NCBI RefSeq assembly: GCF_007845645.1
Contig: NZ_VCQV01000016.1
Coordinates: 1 to 64,000, forward strand
Direction: 5' to 3'
Source of the DNA: Leekyejoonella antrihumi
Lineage (GTDB): Bacteria > Actinomycetota > Actinomycetes > Actinomycetales > Dermatophilaceae
DNA: 64,000 nucleotides
Positions 1 to 8,933 of this stretch are shown here, one piece after another. Position numbers and translations under genes: made by a program. Each line of letters opens with the position of its first letter. Within the stretch, counting starts at the first letter, position 1. A model generated the notes under the pieces. The model was given only the letters and a program-made list of their open reading frames with translations, was not told the origin of the DNA and ran no database searches.

Positions 1-285
1 GGTCGCCGCGTACTGCGCCACCCGCACGTGCTGGATCGCGCTGGCCGTGTTGATCAGCGCCTGCGCTGCCTGGATCTGGTCGAGCAGCCCGGCCTTGTCG
101 TGGTGGGACCGGTCGGTCTTCGCATGCGAGAACACCGACTGCCCCAACCAGCTCATGACCTCCAGGAGCCGGTCGGTATCCACCAGCCCGGTTCTCGAAT
201 CCCGGCCTAGCAGCGCGGTCGCAGCAGCCAGCCACTCGGGAGCCGTCTGACTCTCGGTGACCGGGTCGCCCGCTGCTTCCTTCAT
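1..285 (-). CDS. N-terminal part of a hypothetical protein, possibly DUF222/HNH endonuclease type (partial)
   Basis: An open frame starts at an ATG at 285 and runs off the left edge of the window, giving about 95 residues. The visible part begins MKEAAGDPVTESQTAPEW and is helical in character. It ends in a segment (LLDQIQAAQALINTASAIQ and onward) that resembles the start of the DUF222 helical domain found before HNH nuclease domains in actinobacterial 13E12-type proteins. The catalytic HNH part, if there is one, lies outside the window, so the family call is weak. It is oriented like the hut operon but lies downstream of it, after a gap of about 120 bases. Confidence 0.4.
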   Translation of the reverse strand, partial: MKEAAGDPVTESQTAPEWLAAATALLGRDSRTGLVDTDRLLEVMSWLGQSVFSHAKTDRSHHDKAGLLDQIQAAQALINTASAIQHVRVAQYAAT

Positions 286-404
286 ACCCTTATCGTACTG
301 ATGTCCACTGACAACCACCCCGACCACAACAACGGACGTGCCGGCCGGGTCTCCTAAAGGTGCGGCGCTGACATTGAGAGCGTGCGATGCGTGGCGCGTG
401 CGGA

Positions 405-1760
405 TCAGATTTCCGATGAGACGACAAGCTCGCCGTCCGATACGCCGCCACCGTCCGCGGGAGCATCATCGACCACTCGCTCAAACGACTTTCGTAACAC
501 GCCCTTGTCGTCGAGTTCAGCGCCGGCCCCGGAAGTGTCTGGCGCCGGCACCCGGAGCAGCCGTTCGCGCTGCTGAGGGTCACTGGCCAGGTCCACCGTG
601 GTGAAGGCCATTGCCATGGCGGCGTCAATCAGGGTCGCATCTCCGGTCTCACCACCGGCGAGTTCGGCGAACTCGGCGGTGTGCGGGGTGGCGGATCCGT
701 CCCCCAGGCAGAGCATCGGGTGAATCGCTGGGAAGTACTGCGACACGTTGGCCATGTCGGTGGAACCGCCCTCTTTCACCGGTCCGCTGTCCATGGCCCG
801 GCCCAGGCCAACTGCGTTCTGGGCGAATAGCGCGGCGATGGCTGCATCGTTCTTCATCCTCCCGTACGGCCGTGAGAGCCGGGTCATTTTCAGGGTTGCG
901 CCGGTGGCGAGAGCGCCGGCAGCGAAGCACCTGCGAAGAATCTCGCTGACCCGGTTGAGGGAGGAGAACGACTCCGCTCGGATCACCCACACCCCCGTCG
1001 CGGACTCGGTGATGACGTTCGGCGCTCCACCGGCGGAATGCAGGGCGCCATGGATCTGTTGGAGCGGCTCCAACTGCTGGCGGGCCAGCCCGATGGCTGT
1101 CATCGCGACGACCATGGCGTCCTGAGCGTTGACACCGGCCCACGGGGACGCGGATGCGTGCGCGCTGACGCCGGTGTACTCGATCTGGTAGTCGGTGCAA
1201 GCCAGCGGAGTCATCGTGGCCTGGCTGATGTCGCCCGGGTGGACCATCATCGCGGCATGCGTCCCGTCGAAGGCACCCTGACGCAGCAGGTCGATCTTGC
1301 CGCCGCCACTCTCCTCCGCGGGAGTGCCCAGGAGCCGCAGCGTGATTCCCAACTCGTCGACCACCTCAGCCAGGCCGATGAACGCCCCCAGGGCGCTACT
1401 GGCGATCACATTGTGCCCACACGCGTGCCCGACCTCCGGAAGCGCGTCGTACTCGGCACAGATGGTCACCACCAGCTCGCCGGTGCCGACCTGGGCACGC
1501 ACCGCCGTCGGCAGCTCACCGACCCCGTGCTCCACCCTGGCCGTCGGAACCTTGGTCAGCTCCTCCGCCAGCCAGGTCGACGCCATGAACTCCTCGTACG
1601 CCAGCTCCGGAGTCGCGTGCAGCCGATGGCTGAAGGCGATGCACCGCGCGCTGTTGGCCTCGACCTGGCGCCGGACACGAGCCTTCAATGCATCCACCAG
1701 AGTGGGGTCTGCCGCCGCTGCCGTCGGCAAGTTGTCGTTCCGTGCGGATCGCTGTGTCAT
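405..1760 (-). CDS. M20D-family amidohydrolase (AbgA/PM20D2-like) in the hut operon
   Basis: This 451-residue protein is a zinc amidohydrolase of the M20D group, whose members cleave N-acyl amino acids or p-aminobenzoyl-glutamate. Metal-site motifs are visible: HACGH at residues 112-116, the catalytic Glu pair at 149-150 followed by SGGGK, and a His at 174 (MMVHPGD). It is the last gene of the minus-strand hut operon, 54 bases after hutF. HutF makes N-formylglutamate, which needs a deformylase (HutG), and no hutG-like gene is present here. In other actinobacteria an M20 allantoate-amidohydrolase-like gene is often found beside hut genes. I therefore infer that this enzyme may act on N-formylglutamate or on an acylated histidine derivative. 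Family membership is firm; the substrate is not. Confidence 0.85.
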   Translation of the reverse strand: MTQRSARNDNLPTAAAADPTLVDALKARVRRQVEANSARCIAFSHRLHATPELAYEEFMASTWLAEELTKVPTARVEHGVGELPTAVRAQVGTGELVVTICAEYDALPEVGHACGHNVIASSALGAFIGLAEVVDELGITLRLLGTPAEESGGGKIDLLRQGAFDGTHAAMMVHPGDISQATMTPLACTDYQIEYTGVSAHASASPWAGVNAQDAMVVAMTAIGLARQQLEPLQQIHGALHSAGGAPNVITESATGVWVIRAESFSSLNRVSEILRRCFAAGALATGATLKMTRLSRPYGRMKNDAAIAALFAQNAVGLGRAMDSGPVKEGGSTDMANVSQYFPAIHPMLCLGDGSATPHTAEFAELAGGETGDATLIDAAMAMAFTTVDLASDPQQRERLLRVPAPDTSGAGAELDDKGVLRKSFERVVDDAPADGGGVSDGELVVSSEI

Positions 1761-1814
1761 CTGGTGCTCCTCATTGCTCGGTCAGGGTCTGACGGTGGCT
1801 TTTGCCGGGTCTGA

Positions 1815-3152
1815 TCAAGGACCAGTGAGCGCTGCGGCAACGGCAGTCTCGAGCTCCCGTCCGACGTCAACGGACAGGTGACGCCCATCGCGGACGACGG
1901 CCTCGCCGGCAACATAGACCTCAGTGACGTCCGCCCCGCTCGCGGCAAACAGCACATGGGCGAGGGCATCACCGCTTCGAGCCCCCGCCGTGCGCGGCGA
2001 GTCCAAACGCACCGTCACAAAGTCAGCCAGGGAACCGGGGGCGAGCGTGCCGGCTTCCGGCCAACCGATCGCGGTTGCACCGTCGGTGGTGAGCGCACGC
2101 GCGAGCTGCCGGGCGGACAGATGCCCACGTCTGCCGGAAACCAGCCGCTGATCGAGCTCGATCGCTCGGCCTTCCTCCCACAGATCGATTCTCATGTGTG
2201 CATCACTGCCCACGCAGAGGGGCGATCCGGCCAAGCGGAGCTGGACGGCGGGTCCGATGCCGTCGGCGAGGTCGTGCTCCGTGCTGCAGCACATGCTGAT
2301 GAAGGTCCCGCTGTCGCCGAGCAAGTCGATGTCGTCCTCGGTCAGGTGCGTGGCGTGGACCGCCGTCGTGTTGGGTGCGAGCACTCCCTCGGCGGCGAGG
2401 ACAGCGGCCGGGGTGAGGCCGTATGCGTCCAAGGCGGCTTCGTTCTCGGCCGGCTGCTCGGACAAGTGGAGGTGGAGTGGCCAGCCCCGTTCCCGGGCAG
2501 TTCGTGCGACCGGTCCCATGGCCGATCGGGGCACTGCGCGCACCGAGTGGATCGCGGCACCGGTGCGAGCCTTTGGCCCGTTGCCGAGCTCATCGACCCG
2601 AGTTGCCCAGGCCTGCCATGATCCGTCACCGAAGCGCTGCTGCACACCGGTGAGCGGTCCGCCACGGACATCCGCCTGCAGGTAGCACGTATCGATCAGG
2701 GTGATCCGGATGCCGGCGTCGTTGGCGGCCCGGATCACCGCGCGGCCCATCTCGTTGGGATCCGCGTACGAGGCACCCCCAGCCTGGTGGTGAACATAGT
2801 GGAACTCTCCCACGCTGGTTATCCCGGACAGCGCCATCTCGGCGTACGTTGCGCGGGCGAGGTCATACATCAGCTCAGGCGTCAGTCGAGCAGCGACGGA
2901 GTACATCAGGTCACGCCACCGCCAGAAGTCTGCGACACCGCTTTGGCTGTGCCCCCGGATGGCTCGGTGGAATACGTGGGAGTGTGTATTCGCCAGACCT
3001 GGGAGGGTCAGACCGCGCAGGATGACGGAGCCGTCCAAGGCGGGCACCCCGGCGGCAACGGCTTTGATGACACCGTCACTGGTTTCGATGAGCACGCCCT
3101 TGGCTGCGGTGTCCCCACCAAGCCAGGCCTGCTCGCAGTGGAACGTGGTCAT
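1815..3152 (-). CDS. hutF: Formimidoylglutamate deiminase HutF
   Basis: HutF hydrolyses N-formimidoyl-L-glutamate to N-formyl-L-glutamate and ammonia, in the five-step branch of histidine degradation. The 445-residue protein has the amidohydrolase-superfamily layout: HSH metal ligands at 57-59 (LPGLANTHSHVFH), a later His in PLHLHLSEQ, another in AVHATHLTEDDI, and the Asp of CVGSDAHMRIDLWEEG. Length is normal for the family. Its start overlaps the stop of hutI by four bases, so the two are translationally coupled. The presence of hutF rather than a direct formimidoylglutamase implies that a separate N-formylglutamate hydrolase is needed. The adjacent M20D gene is the only local candidate. Confidence 0.93.
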   Translation of the reverse strand: MTTFHCEQAWLGGDTAAKGVLIETSDGVIKAVAAGVPALDGSVILRGLTLPGLANTHSHVFHRAIRGHSQSGVADFWRWRDLMYSVAARLTPELMYDLARATYAEMALSGITSVGEFHYVHHQAGGASYADPNEMGRAVIRAANDAGIRITLIDTCYLQADVRGGPLTGVQQRFGDGSWQAWATRVDELGNGPKARTGAAIHSVRAVPRSAMGPVARTARERGWPLHLHLSEQPAENEAALDAYGLTPAAVLAAEGVLAPNTTAVHATHLTEDDIDLLGDSGTFISMCCSTEHDLADGIGPAVQLRLAGSPLCVGSDAHMRIDLWEEGRAIELDQRLVSGRRGHLSARQLARALTTDGATAIGWPEAGTLAPGSLADFVTVRLDSPRTAGARSGDALAHVLFAASGADVTEVYVAGEAVVRDGRHLSVDVGRELETAVAAALTGP

Positions 3153-4387
3153 CGGTCCTCCGTTGGGTCGGCGCTGCGGACGAGCTTGCCACGTCGAATC
3201 ACGGTGGTGACACTGTTACGGCCGAGCCGGTACGCCATGTCCTCATGCGAGGGTATGTCGAGCACGATCAGGTCGGCCTGCTTGCCGACCTCGATCGACC
3301 CGACGCGGTCGGCCCGGCCGACCGCTGCCGCGGAGCCGATGGTCGCCGCTCGGAGAGCTTGGGAGATGCTGAGCCCACCGCTGCGGCAGGCCATCTGGAT
3401 TGCGAGCTGCATGCTTGTGGACCAGCAGCCCGGGCAGATGTCCGTGGCCAGGGCGAGGTTCATTCCGGCGTCGAGCACCCGCCGCGGATCGAGCGGGTTC
3501 GGGTGGTTCACAGCATATTCAAGACAGGGAAGGTAGACACCGGTGATGCCTGAAGCTGCGAGACGCGTGAGCTCGGCATTGGTAGTGAAGTTGAGATGAT
3601 CGACGCTCGTGGCGCCGACTTCGGCAGCCAGCGCGGCTGCCCCTGTGTGGCTGTACGCGTCAAGGTGGATCTTGGGCGCCAGGCCGGCGTCCAACCCGGC
3701 GTGCAAGATCCGTTCGGTCTGGACGAGATCGAAGTAACCGTCGTCGCAGTAGACATCACAGAACTGCGCCAGCCCCTTGGCACCGACGCGCGCGCACATG
3801 TCGACGACAAGGTCGACGTATTCGCCCTGGTCTGTGTCTGGGGGACACGCGTGAGCTCCAAGGTAGGTGCTCACGATATCCACCGGAACACGTTGCGGCA
3901 GAGCCCGGTTGGTGTCCAGGATCGAACGCTCGACCAAGTCGTCGAGCCCGTAGCCGCTCTTGCTCTCCACGGTCGTTGTACCGTGGGCGAGCATCTCGAC
4001 CAGGCGCTGCGCGGCCTGCCTTTCCAGCGCGCTCTGACTGACGCCACGGGTGCTGGTCATCGTTCCGGCAATGCCTACCGGCGCTCCCGGCGGTGGCTCC
4101 AGGCCGGCGCAGCGAGCGACATACTCCTGCGCCCGGCTGCCCCCGAATACCACGTGTGTGTGAGCGTCGACAAAACCCGGCATGACCACGCCGGCCCCCG
4201 CATCCACGACATGCTCCGCGGTGTATCCGCTGACGTCCCCGACCGCGACGATGAAGCCGTGGTCAACTGCTACTCCGCCGATGGTGCTGCCAATCAGATC
4301 GCGCGCACCACTCGCACAGGTCAGTATCTCGGCGGCGCCGGTGACGAGCAGGTCGACGCGGCGCAGGTCCCGGCTCGATGCAGTCAT
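3149..4387 (-). CDS. hutI: Imidazolonepropionase HutI
   Basis: HutI opens the imidazolone ring of 4-imidazolone-5-propanoate to give formimidoylglutamate. The 412-residue protein shows the HxH metal site at 76-78 (PGFVDAHTHVVFGG), the segment IHLDAYSHTGAAALAAEVGA, the SVDHLN motif and the catalytic Asp of LATDICPGCWSTSM, all typical of imidazolonepropionases. It overlaps hutF by four bases and lies four bases after hutU, as expected in a hut operon. Nothing in the residues visible here looks abnormal, in contrast to the preceding HutU and HutH. Confidence 0.94.
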   Translation of the reverse strand: MTASSRDLRRVDLLVTGAAEILTCASGARDLIGSTIGGVAVDHGFIVAVGDVSGYTAEHVVDAGAGVVMPGFVDAHTHVVFGGSRAQEYVARCAGLEPPPGAPVGIAGTMTSTRGVSQSALERQAAQRLVEMLAHGTTTVESKSGYGLDDLVERSILDTNRALPQRVPVDIVSTYLGAHACPPDTDQGEYVDLVVDMCARVGAKGLAQFCDVYCDDGYFDLVQTERILHAGLDAGLAPKIHLDAYSHTGAAALAAEVGATSVDHLNFTTNAELTRLAASGITGVYLPCLEYAVNHPNPLDPRRVLDAGMNLALATDICPGCWSTSMQLAIQMACRSGGLSISQALRAATIGSAAAVGRADRVGSIEVGKQADLIVLDIPSHEDMAYRLGRNSVTTVIRRGKLVRSADPTEDR

Positions 4388-4391
4388 GAGA

Positions 4392-6137
4392 TCACTCGTC
4401 GTCGGGGCCGAAAGTCGCCTGGCGAGTCCACCACAGTGGCACCGACAACCCTTCCTGGACGCCGACCGTGTTGACGACTTCGCGGGCCCTGTCGTACCCC
4501 GCCTGCCCGTGACGCACGACGCCGATCCCGCTGTCGACCGTCAGCGCGGCCTTCAGCCGGAACGCGGCGATGTCGGTGCCGTCGGCGATCATCGTCACAC
4601 CGGTGTGCACCGAGTCGCCCATGGCGTAGTTCGCCTGGATGGCGATCAGATCGCACATCGACGATGCGTTCAGCAGGCCGTTGAGGTAGGGCCAGTCGGA
4701 GATGACGTCGGACCCGTCGGGCATGTTCTCGGACTCGAAGGTCGGGTTGATGATGGACCCGGAGTCGAGGTTGTCGCGCGAGAACGCGACCGGGCCTGCC
4801 ACCTCGCCCTTCTTGATCAGCTCGTTGACCGCGAGGCCGAACTTCTTGCGTTGACCGAAGCCGAGGTAGCAGACACGTGCCGGCAGCGCTTCGATCGGGA
4901 CGTGCTTGCGAGCCAGGTTGATCCACCGCGTGACGAGCTCATCGTCGGCGAACATCTCTAGACACAGGTCATCGATACGGGCCAGGTCCGCGGGGTCACC
5001 GGACACGCACGTCCACCGGAACGGGCCACGGCCCTCGAGGAAGAGCGGGCGGAGGTAGGCGGAGACGAAGCCGGGAATCCTATAGGCGTCTGGATGACCG
5101 CCCAGCTCGGCTTCTCGCCGGATCTGGTTTCCGTACTCGAAGGTGGGAACGCCCTTGTCGTAGAAGGCGTTCATTGCGTTGAGCTGACGCACCATCGCCT
5201 GACGGCTCGCCTGGAAAAAGCCATCCCGGTCCTGTTTGCGAGACTCGGCCGCCTGCTCAACCGAGTAACCGATCGGAATGTATGCGACGGGGTCGTGTGC
5301 AGGAGTCATCTCGGTGACCACGTCGGGGCGGAAGTCGTGCTCGAGGCAGTGCTCGAACAGCTCGGTGGCATTGGCGACGACGGCGATCCCCAACGGACGC
5401 TTCTCGGCGGCGGCTTGCTGGGCCAGCTCGATGGCGTGCGGGATGGAGTCCGCAAGGATGTCGCAGTACCCCGCCTGGATGCGATGGTTGATGACCTGCT
5501 CATCGACGTCAGCACAGATCGCGACGCCACCGAGCATCGTCATGGCCCGAGGCTGGTTGCCGCCCATGCCTCCCATGCCCGCGCAGACGAGGATCTTGCC
5601 GACCCAGCTGCCGTCAAGGTGCACGCTGGCGACCGATCGCAACGTCTCGAACGTGCCCTGGATAACGCCCTGGGTGCCGATGTACTCCCAGGGGGCAGCA
5701 GTGTACTGAGCAAAAATCGTCAGGTTCTTGTCCTGCAGGTCGTAGAACCGCTCCCAGGACGGCCGCACGAAGTTGGTCGTCGCCATGACAACGCGGGGGG
5801 CCAGCTCGTGCGTCTGGAAGACTGCAACCGGCATACCTGACTGGACGACGAGAGTCTCGTCGTCCTTCAGGTTCTTCAGCGACTCGACAATGGCGTGGTA
5901 GGACTCCCAGTTTCGCGCCGCCTTGCCGATCCCGCCGTAGACAACCAGTTCATCGGGATGCTCGGCAACCTCCAGGTTGTTTTCGAGCATCCGCAGGATC
6001 GTCTCCTGCTTCCAGCCCTTGCAGCGCAGCGTGTCGCCACGCTGAGCGGTGATGTTGTGGACGACGGGCTTGGCCCGGAAGGTGGCCTCGCTGACGGCCA
6101 TGTGCTCCGTCGTGCGCCCGGGTGCGTTGGTGGTCAT
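4392..6137 (-). CDS. hutU: Urocanate hydratase HutU, divergent
   Basis: HutU adds water to urocanate using a tightly bound NAD+ as electrophile. The 581-residue protein has the family framework: LVVYGGIGKAARNW near residue 64, the NAD-binding glycines GMGGMGGNQP at 187-196, AHDPVAYIP near 280, and LPARVCYLGFG with Cys423, which should match the essential Cys410 of the Pseudomonas enzyme. It differs from ordinary bacterial urocanases in two places. The usual RDHLDCGSVASP is RDNLDSGSIINP here, and the conserved glycine-rich HHGGGVGMG is replaced by QANYAMGDS at 501-509. It is also about 25 residues longer than usual, with a distinct C-terminal tail. Position between hutH and hutI supports a hut-like reaction, but the true substrate could be a modified urocanate. 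The start overlaps hutH by four bases. Confidence 0.85.
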   Translation of the reverse strand: MTTNAPGRTTEHMAVSEATFRAKPVVHNITAQRGDTLRCKGWKQETILRMLENNLEVAEHPDELVVYGGIGKAARNWESYHAIVESLKNLKDDETLVVQSGMPVAVFQTHELAPRVVMATTNFVRPSWERFYDLQDKNLTIFAQYTAAPWEYIGTQGVIQGTFETLRSVASVHLDGSWVGKILVCAGMGGMGGNQPRAMTMLGGVAICADVDEQVINHRIQAGYCDILADSIPHAIELAQQAAAEKRPLGIAVVANATELFEHCLEHDFRPDVVTEMTPAHDPVAYIPIGYSVEQAAESRKQDRDGFFQASRQAMVRQLNAMNAFYDKGVPTFEYGNQIRREAELGGHPDAYRIPGFVSAYLRPLFLEGRGPFRWTCVSGDPADLARIDDLCLEMFADDELVTRWINLARKHVPIEALPARVCYLGFGQRKKFGLAVNELIKKGEVAGPVAFSRDNLDSGSIINPTFESENMPDGSDVISDWPYLNGLLNASSMCDLIAIQANYAMGDSVHTGVTMIADGTDIAAFRLKAALTVDSGIGVVRHGQAGYDRAREVVNTVGVQEGLSVPLWWTRQATFGPDDE

Positions 6138-7807
6138 GGTTGGGCTGCTCTCTGCTGGTTCGTGTAAGGCTTGACTGTGTCGAGGACGATGCCGGAGGCG
6201 ACCAGCTCCGCGGCCGCGCGGATTCGCGGATACATCACGACGTCGCGGGTCAGGAACGGAATGCCCCGCCCATCACTCGTCGGAGTCGAGCGCACGAGGT
6301 CGAGCGCTGCTCGGGTCGCCGAGGCGAGGGCGCTCCGGTCCCTTCCCGTTACGGCAAGCCGCAGCTCGAGGGCCTGCGCCGCCATCACGAGCTCGATACC
6401 GACAACATGTTGGATGTTTGCCACGACCTGCCGAGCGTGCCGTCCGGCGTTGTTGGCCATCGAGACGTGATCCTCCTGGTTGGAGGAGGTGGGGATCGAG
6501 TCGACACTGTCGGGGTGGGCCAGCGTCTTGCAGTCGGACACCAAGGCGGCCGCGAGGTACTGCGGAAGCATGTAGCCGCAGTCCATTCCGGCATCGGCGC
6601 TGTCGACAAGCATCTCCGGCAGACCCCGATTCAAGGTGCTGTCGTTGAGCCGGAAGACCCGACGCTCGGCGATGTTGCCGATCTCGGAGACCGCGATGGA
6701 AGTGAAGTCGGATGCGAAGGCCAGGTACTCGCCGTGAAAGTTGCCGCCGGAGACCGCCTTGAGCTGACGTGAGTCCGGAAGCTCGGTGAAGATGAGCGGG
6801 TTGTCCGTCGCGGCGCTGAGCTCGCGCTCCACGATGCCACGCACGAAGGACAGCGTGTCACGCACCGGCCCAAGGACCTGTGGGACACATCGAAGTGAGT
6901 AGGCGTCCTGCGGGGGCTGGCGGTCCGGGTCAGCAGTCTCACTACCGTCGATGAACTCGCTGCCAGACAGCAGTTCGCGGATGTGAGTGGCGGTGGCGAT
7001 CTGGCCGGCGTGGCCGCGAGCGTCGTGGATCTGCGGCAGGAATGCATCCGCGAAGCCAGTGAGCGCCTCGATCGACATGGCCGCGGCCACCTCAGCAGTG
7101 CGCACCAGGATGTCGGCGTCGTAGATCGACAGGGCAGCCATCGCGGTGGAGAACGACGTGCCGTTGATGAGGCCGAGGCCCTCCTTGGGCCCCAGCACGA
7201 TCCGTTCGAGGCCCGCATGGTCCATCGCCTGCAGGCCGGAGACAGTCTCGCCGTTCACCAGAGCCTGGCCGCTGTCCTCCTCGTGGTCCTCGCCCTCCCC
7301 CGAGCGGGACAGCACGATCGCCAGGTGGGCCAACGGGATGAGGTCGCCACTCGCGCCCAGGCTGCCGAACTCTGGCACGGCCGGCAGGACCCCGGCGTTC
7401 AGCATGTCCGCAAGCCGCCGCACGACAACGGGCCGCACACCGGAGAAGCCGCGGGTGAGGCTGGAGATTCGGATCAGCATCGCCGCCCGGACGACGTCTT
7501 CCTCCAGAAGACGCCCCACCCCCGACGTGTTGGAGATGATCAGGCGACGGGAAAGCTCGCTTGCCTGCTCCGGTCGAGCGAAGATCGCTTTCCCAGCAAG
7601 TGAACCGAAGCCGGTGTTGATGCTGTAGATCGGATCAGACATCCCAGCCCCGCCGCCACCGGCTACCGCGTCCTCGACCCACCGCAAAGAGGGGCCCATC
7701 CGGGCCTCGACACCCGGGTCGAGGTCAACGCGGGCACCATGGCGAGCGACGGCTACGAGGTCGTCCAACGTGAGATCGCGGGCCCCGACAACAATGTGGC
7801 TAGCCAT
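6134..7807 (-). CDS. hutH: Histidine ammonia-lyase HutH, atypical selectivity residues
   Basis: HutH removes ammonia from histidine using a self-made MIO group. The 557-residue protein keeps the Ala-Ser-Gly triad (152-154, in GSLGASGDLIPLAHL), the catalytic Tyr61 in YSINTGFG, Asn215 in GLINGTS, QDAYSLR, GGNFH, and the Glu of SSNQEDHVSMA that is characteristic of histidine lyases. The segment matching the Pseudomonas LSHAAG motif, where His83 contacts the substrate, reads ISNTSG (Asn93). The protein is also about 45 residues longer than usual, with acidic insertions around 170-180. It is the first gene of the hut operon, with an AGGAGG ribosome site a few bases upstream of the ATG at 7807. A palindromic operator candidate lies at 7885-7905. 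Confidence 0.85.
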   Translation of the reverse strand: MASHIVVGARDLTLDDLVAVARHGARVDLDPGVEARMGPSLRWVEDAVAGGGGAGMSDPIYSINTGFGSLAGKAIFARPEQASELSRRLIISNTSGVGRLLEEDVVRAAMLIRISSLTRGFSGVRPVVVRRLADMLNAGVLPAVPEFGSLGASGDLIPLAHLAIVLSRSGEGEDHEEDSGQALVNGETVSGLQAMDHAGLERIVLGPKEGLGLINGTSFSTAMAALSIYDADILVRTAEVAAAMSIEALTGFADAFLPQIHDARGHAGQIATATHIRELLSGSEFIDGSETADPDRQPPQDAYSLRCVPQVLGPVRDTLSFVRGIVERELSAATDNPLIFTELPDSRQLKAVSGGNFHGEYLAFASDFTSIAVSEIGNIAERRVFRLNDSTLNRGLPEMLVDSADAGMDCGYMLPQYLAAALVSDCKTLAHPDSVDSIPTSSNQEDHVSMANNAGRHARQVVANIQHVVGIELVMAAQALELRLAVTGRDRSALASATRAALDLVRSTPTSDGRGIPFLTRDVVMYPRIRAAAELVASGIVLDTVKPYTNQQRAAQP

Positions 7808-7884
7808 CTGTTCCTCCTAATAGGGCGCGGGTGCGAGACGGCATGGGAAGACTGTCGTCCATGTTCCAGAGGATGCCAATACGT

Positions 7885-7905
7885 GATTCTCAGTGGGTAA
7901 GAACT
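7885..7905. promoter_or_regulatory. Candidate IclR operator upstream of hutH
   Basis: The sequence GATTCTCA, five bases, then TAAGAACT forms an imperfect copy of the perfect palindrome at 8745-8765; the left arm is identical in both. It lies about 80 bases upstream of the hutH start, between hutH and the end of the IclR gene. Spacing and symmetry fit an IclR-family operator. Binding is inferred. Confidence 0.6.
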
Positions 7906-7911
7906 ACTGGG

Positions 7912-8673
7912 TCATGACTGACCACTCGGGTGCTGCTCGAAAACTTCGGCGAGCTGCTGACAGGACATCAGCAACGTCCCTCGGGCGTGCTTCACCCAGC
8001 TGCGTGAGCAGCGATCCTTCGGCCCGGCCACCGTGATCGAGCAGGCAATTTCACCGTCGGCGAAGACGGGGGCGGCAACTGCAACGGCACCCTCTGAGAG
8101 CTCTCCGTGCGAAACAAGGAATCCGCTGCGACGAATCTGCTGAAGATCATGGAGGATATGTTCCCGGTCCATGGTTGCCGTGGTGAAGTGCCGCAGCGGG
8201 TGATCGAGGATTCGCTCGACGACGGTCTCTGGTGCGTGCGCGAGCAGCATCCTTTGCCCCGCACCCGCGTAGAGGGGAAGAAGCTGACCGATCTTGAACG
8301 CCATCCGAATCGGATGACGTGACTCCACCTGGCGCAGGCACATGGCTTGCGTGCCGACCCGGACCGTGAGAACCGCCGTTTCGCCAGTGGACTCACTCAG
8401 CTCACGCAGAAACGAATGCCCAAGCTCGACCAGGCGTGTCCGAGTCAGCTGCTGACCGGACAGCTCGAGCAGGCGCCAGCCCGGGACGTACGATCCGTCG
8501 CGCTCCTCGACGAACTCCATCGTGCGTAGTGTGCGCAGGTAGCGATAGACCGTCGACAGAGGAAGCTCGGTGTCCCGGACAATCTCCTCGGCGCGAGCCT
8601 CGCCCGCTTCTGCCACCGCAACGAGGACACTCAGCCCCCGCTGGAACGAGCCGCCCTGATCCAACCGGACCAT
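7912..8673 (-). CDS. IclR-family transcriptional regulator
   Basis: This 253-residue protein has an N-terminal winged helix-turn-helix (residues about 10-70, with LSTVYRYLRTL as recognition helix) and a C-terminal IclR ligand-binding domain. It sits immediately upstream of the hut operon in the same orientation and divergent from the binding-protein/M20 operon. The two related palindromes on either side of it make local control of both units likely. The effector is unknown; urocanate or a hut intermediate is the obvious candidate by analogy with other hut regulators, though classical hut repressors belong to the GntR family (HutC). Confidence 0.9.
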   Translation of the reverse strand: MVRLDQGGSFQRGLSVLVAVAEAGEARAEEIVRDTELPLSTVYRYLRTLRTMEFVEERDGSYVPGWRLLELSGQQLTRTRLVELGHSFLRELSESTGETAVLTVRVGTQAMCLRQVESRHPIRMAFKIGQLLPLYAGAGQRMLLAHAPETVVERILDHPLRHFTTATMDREHILHDLQQIRRSGFLVSHGELSEGAVAVAAPVFADGEIACSITVAGPKDRCSRSWVKHARGTLLMSCQQLAEVFEQHPSGQS

Positions 8674-8744
8674 CTCCCCCGCTCTTGATCACGCGTATTC
8701 AACTCCGCTTACTATACGAGCCAGTATCGCCACTCATCAACGCC

Positions 8745-8765
8745 GATTCTCAATGTGTGAGAATC
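8745..8765. promoter_or_regulatory. Perfect inverted repeat, candidate IclR operator
   Basis: GATTCTCA at 8745-8752 and TGAGAATC at 8758-8765 are exact reverse complements separated by ATGTG. The site lies 72 bases upstream of the IclR start and about 170 upstream of the binding-protein start, so it could control both. The hutH-proximal site shares its left arm. Confidence 0.65.
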
Positions 8766-8933
8766 AGCAATGGTGGGACGCGCACGGTGCTGTCACAGTG
8801 AAGCATCTCGAGTTGGAGGTTCGACGAGTAGAGCGCCACACCAGCGCAGCGACTCGAATCCGGCGCCCTTTTGCTGCTGTCAGCATCACGATGCCACCTA
8901 CCCGTTCCTGGACTCATCGCTTGGAGAAGACGA

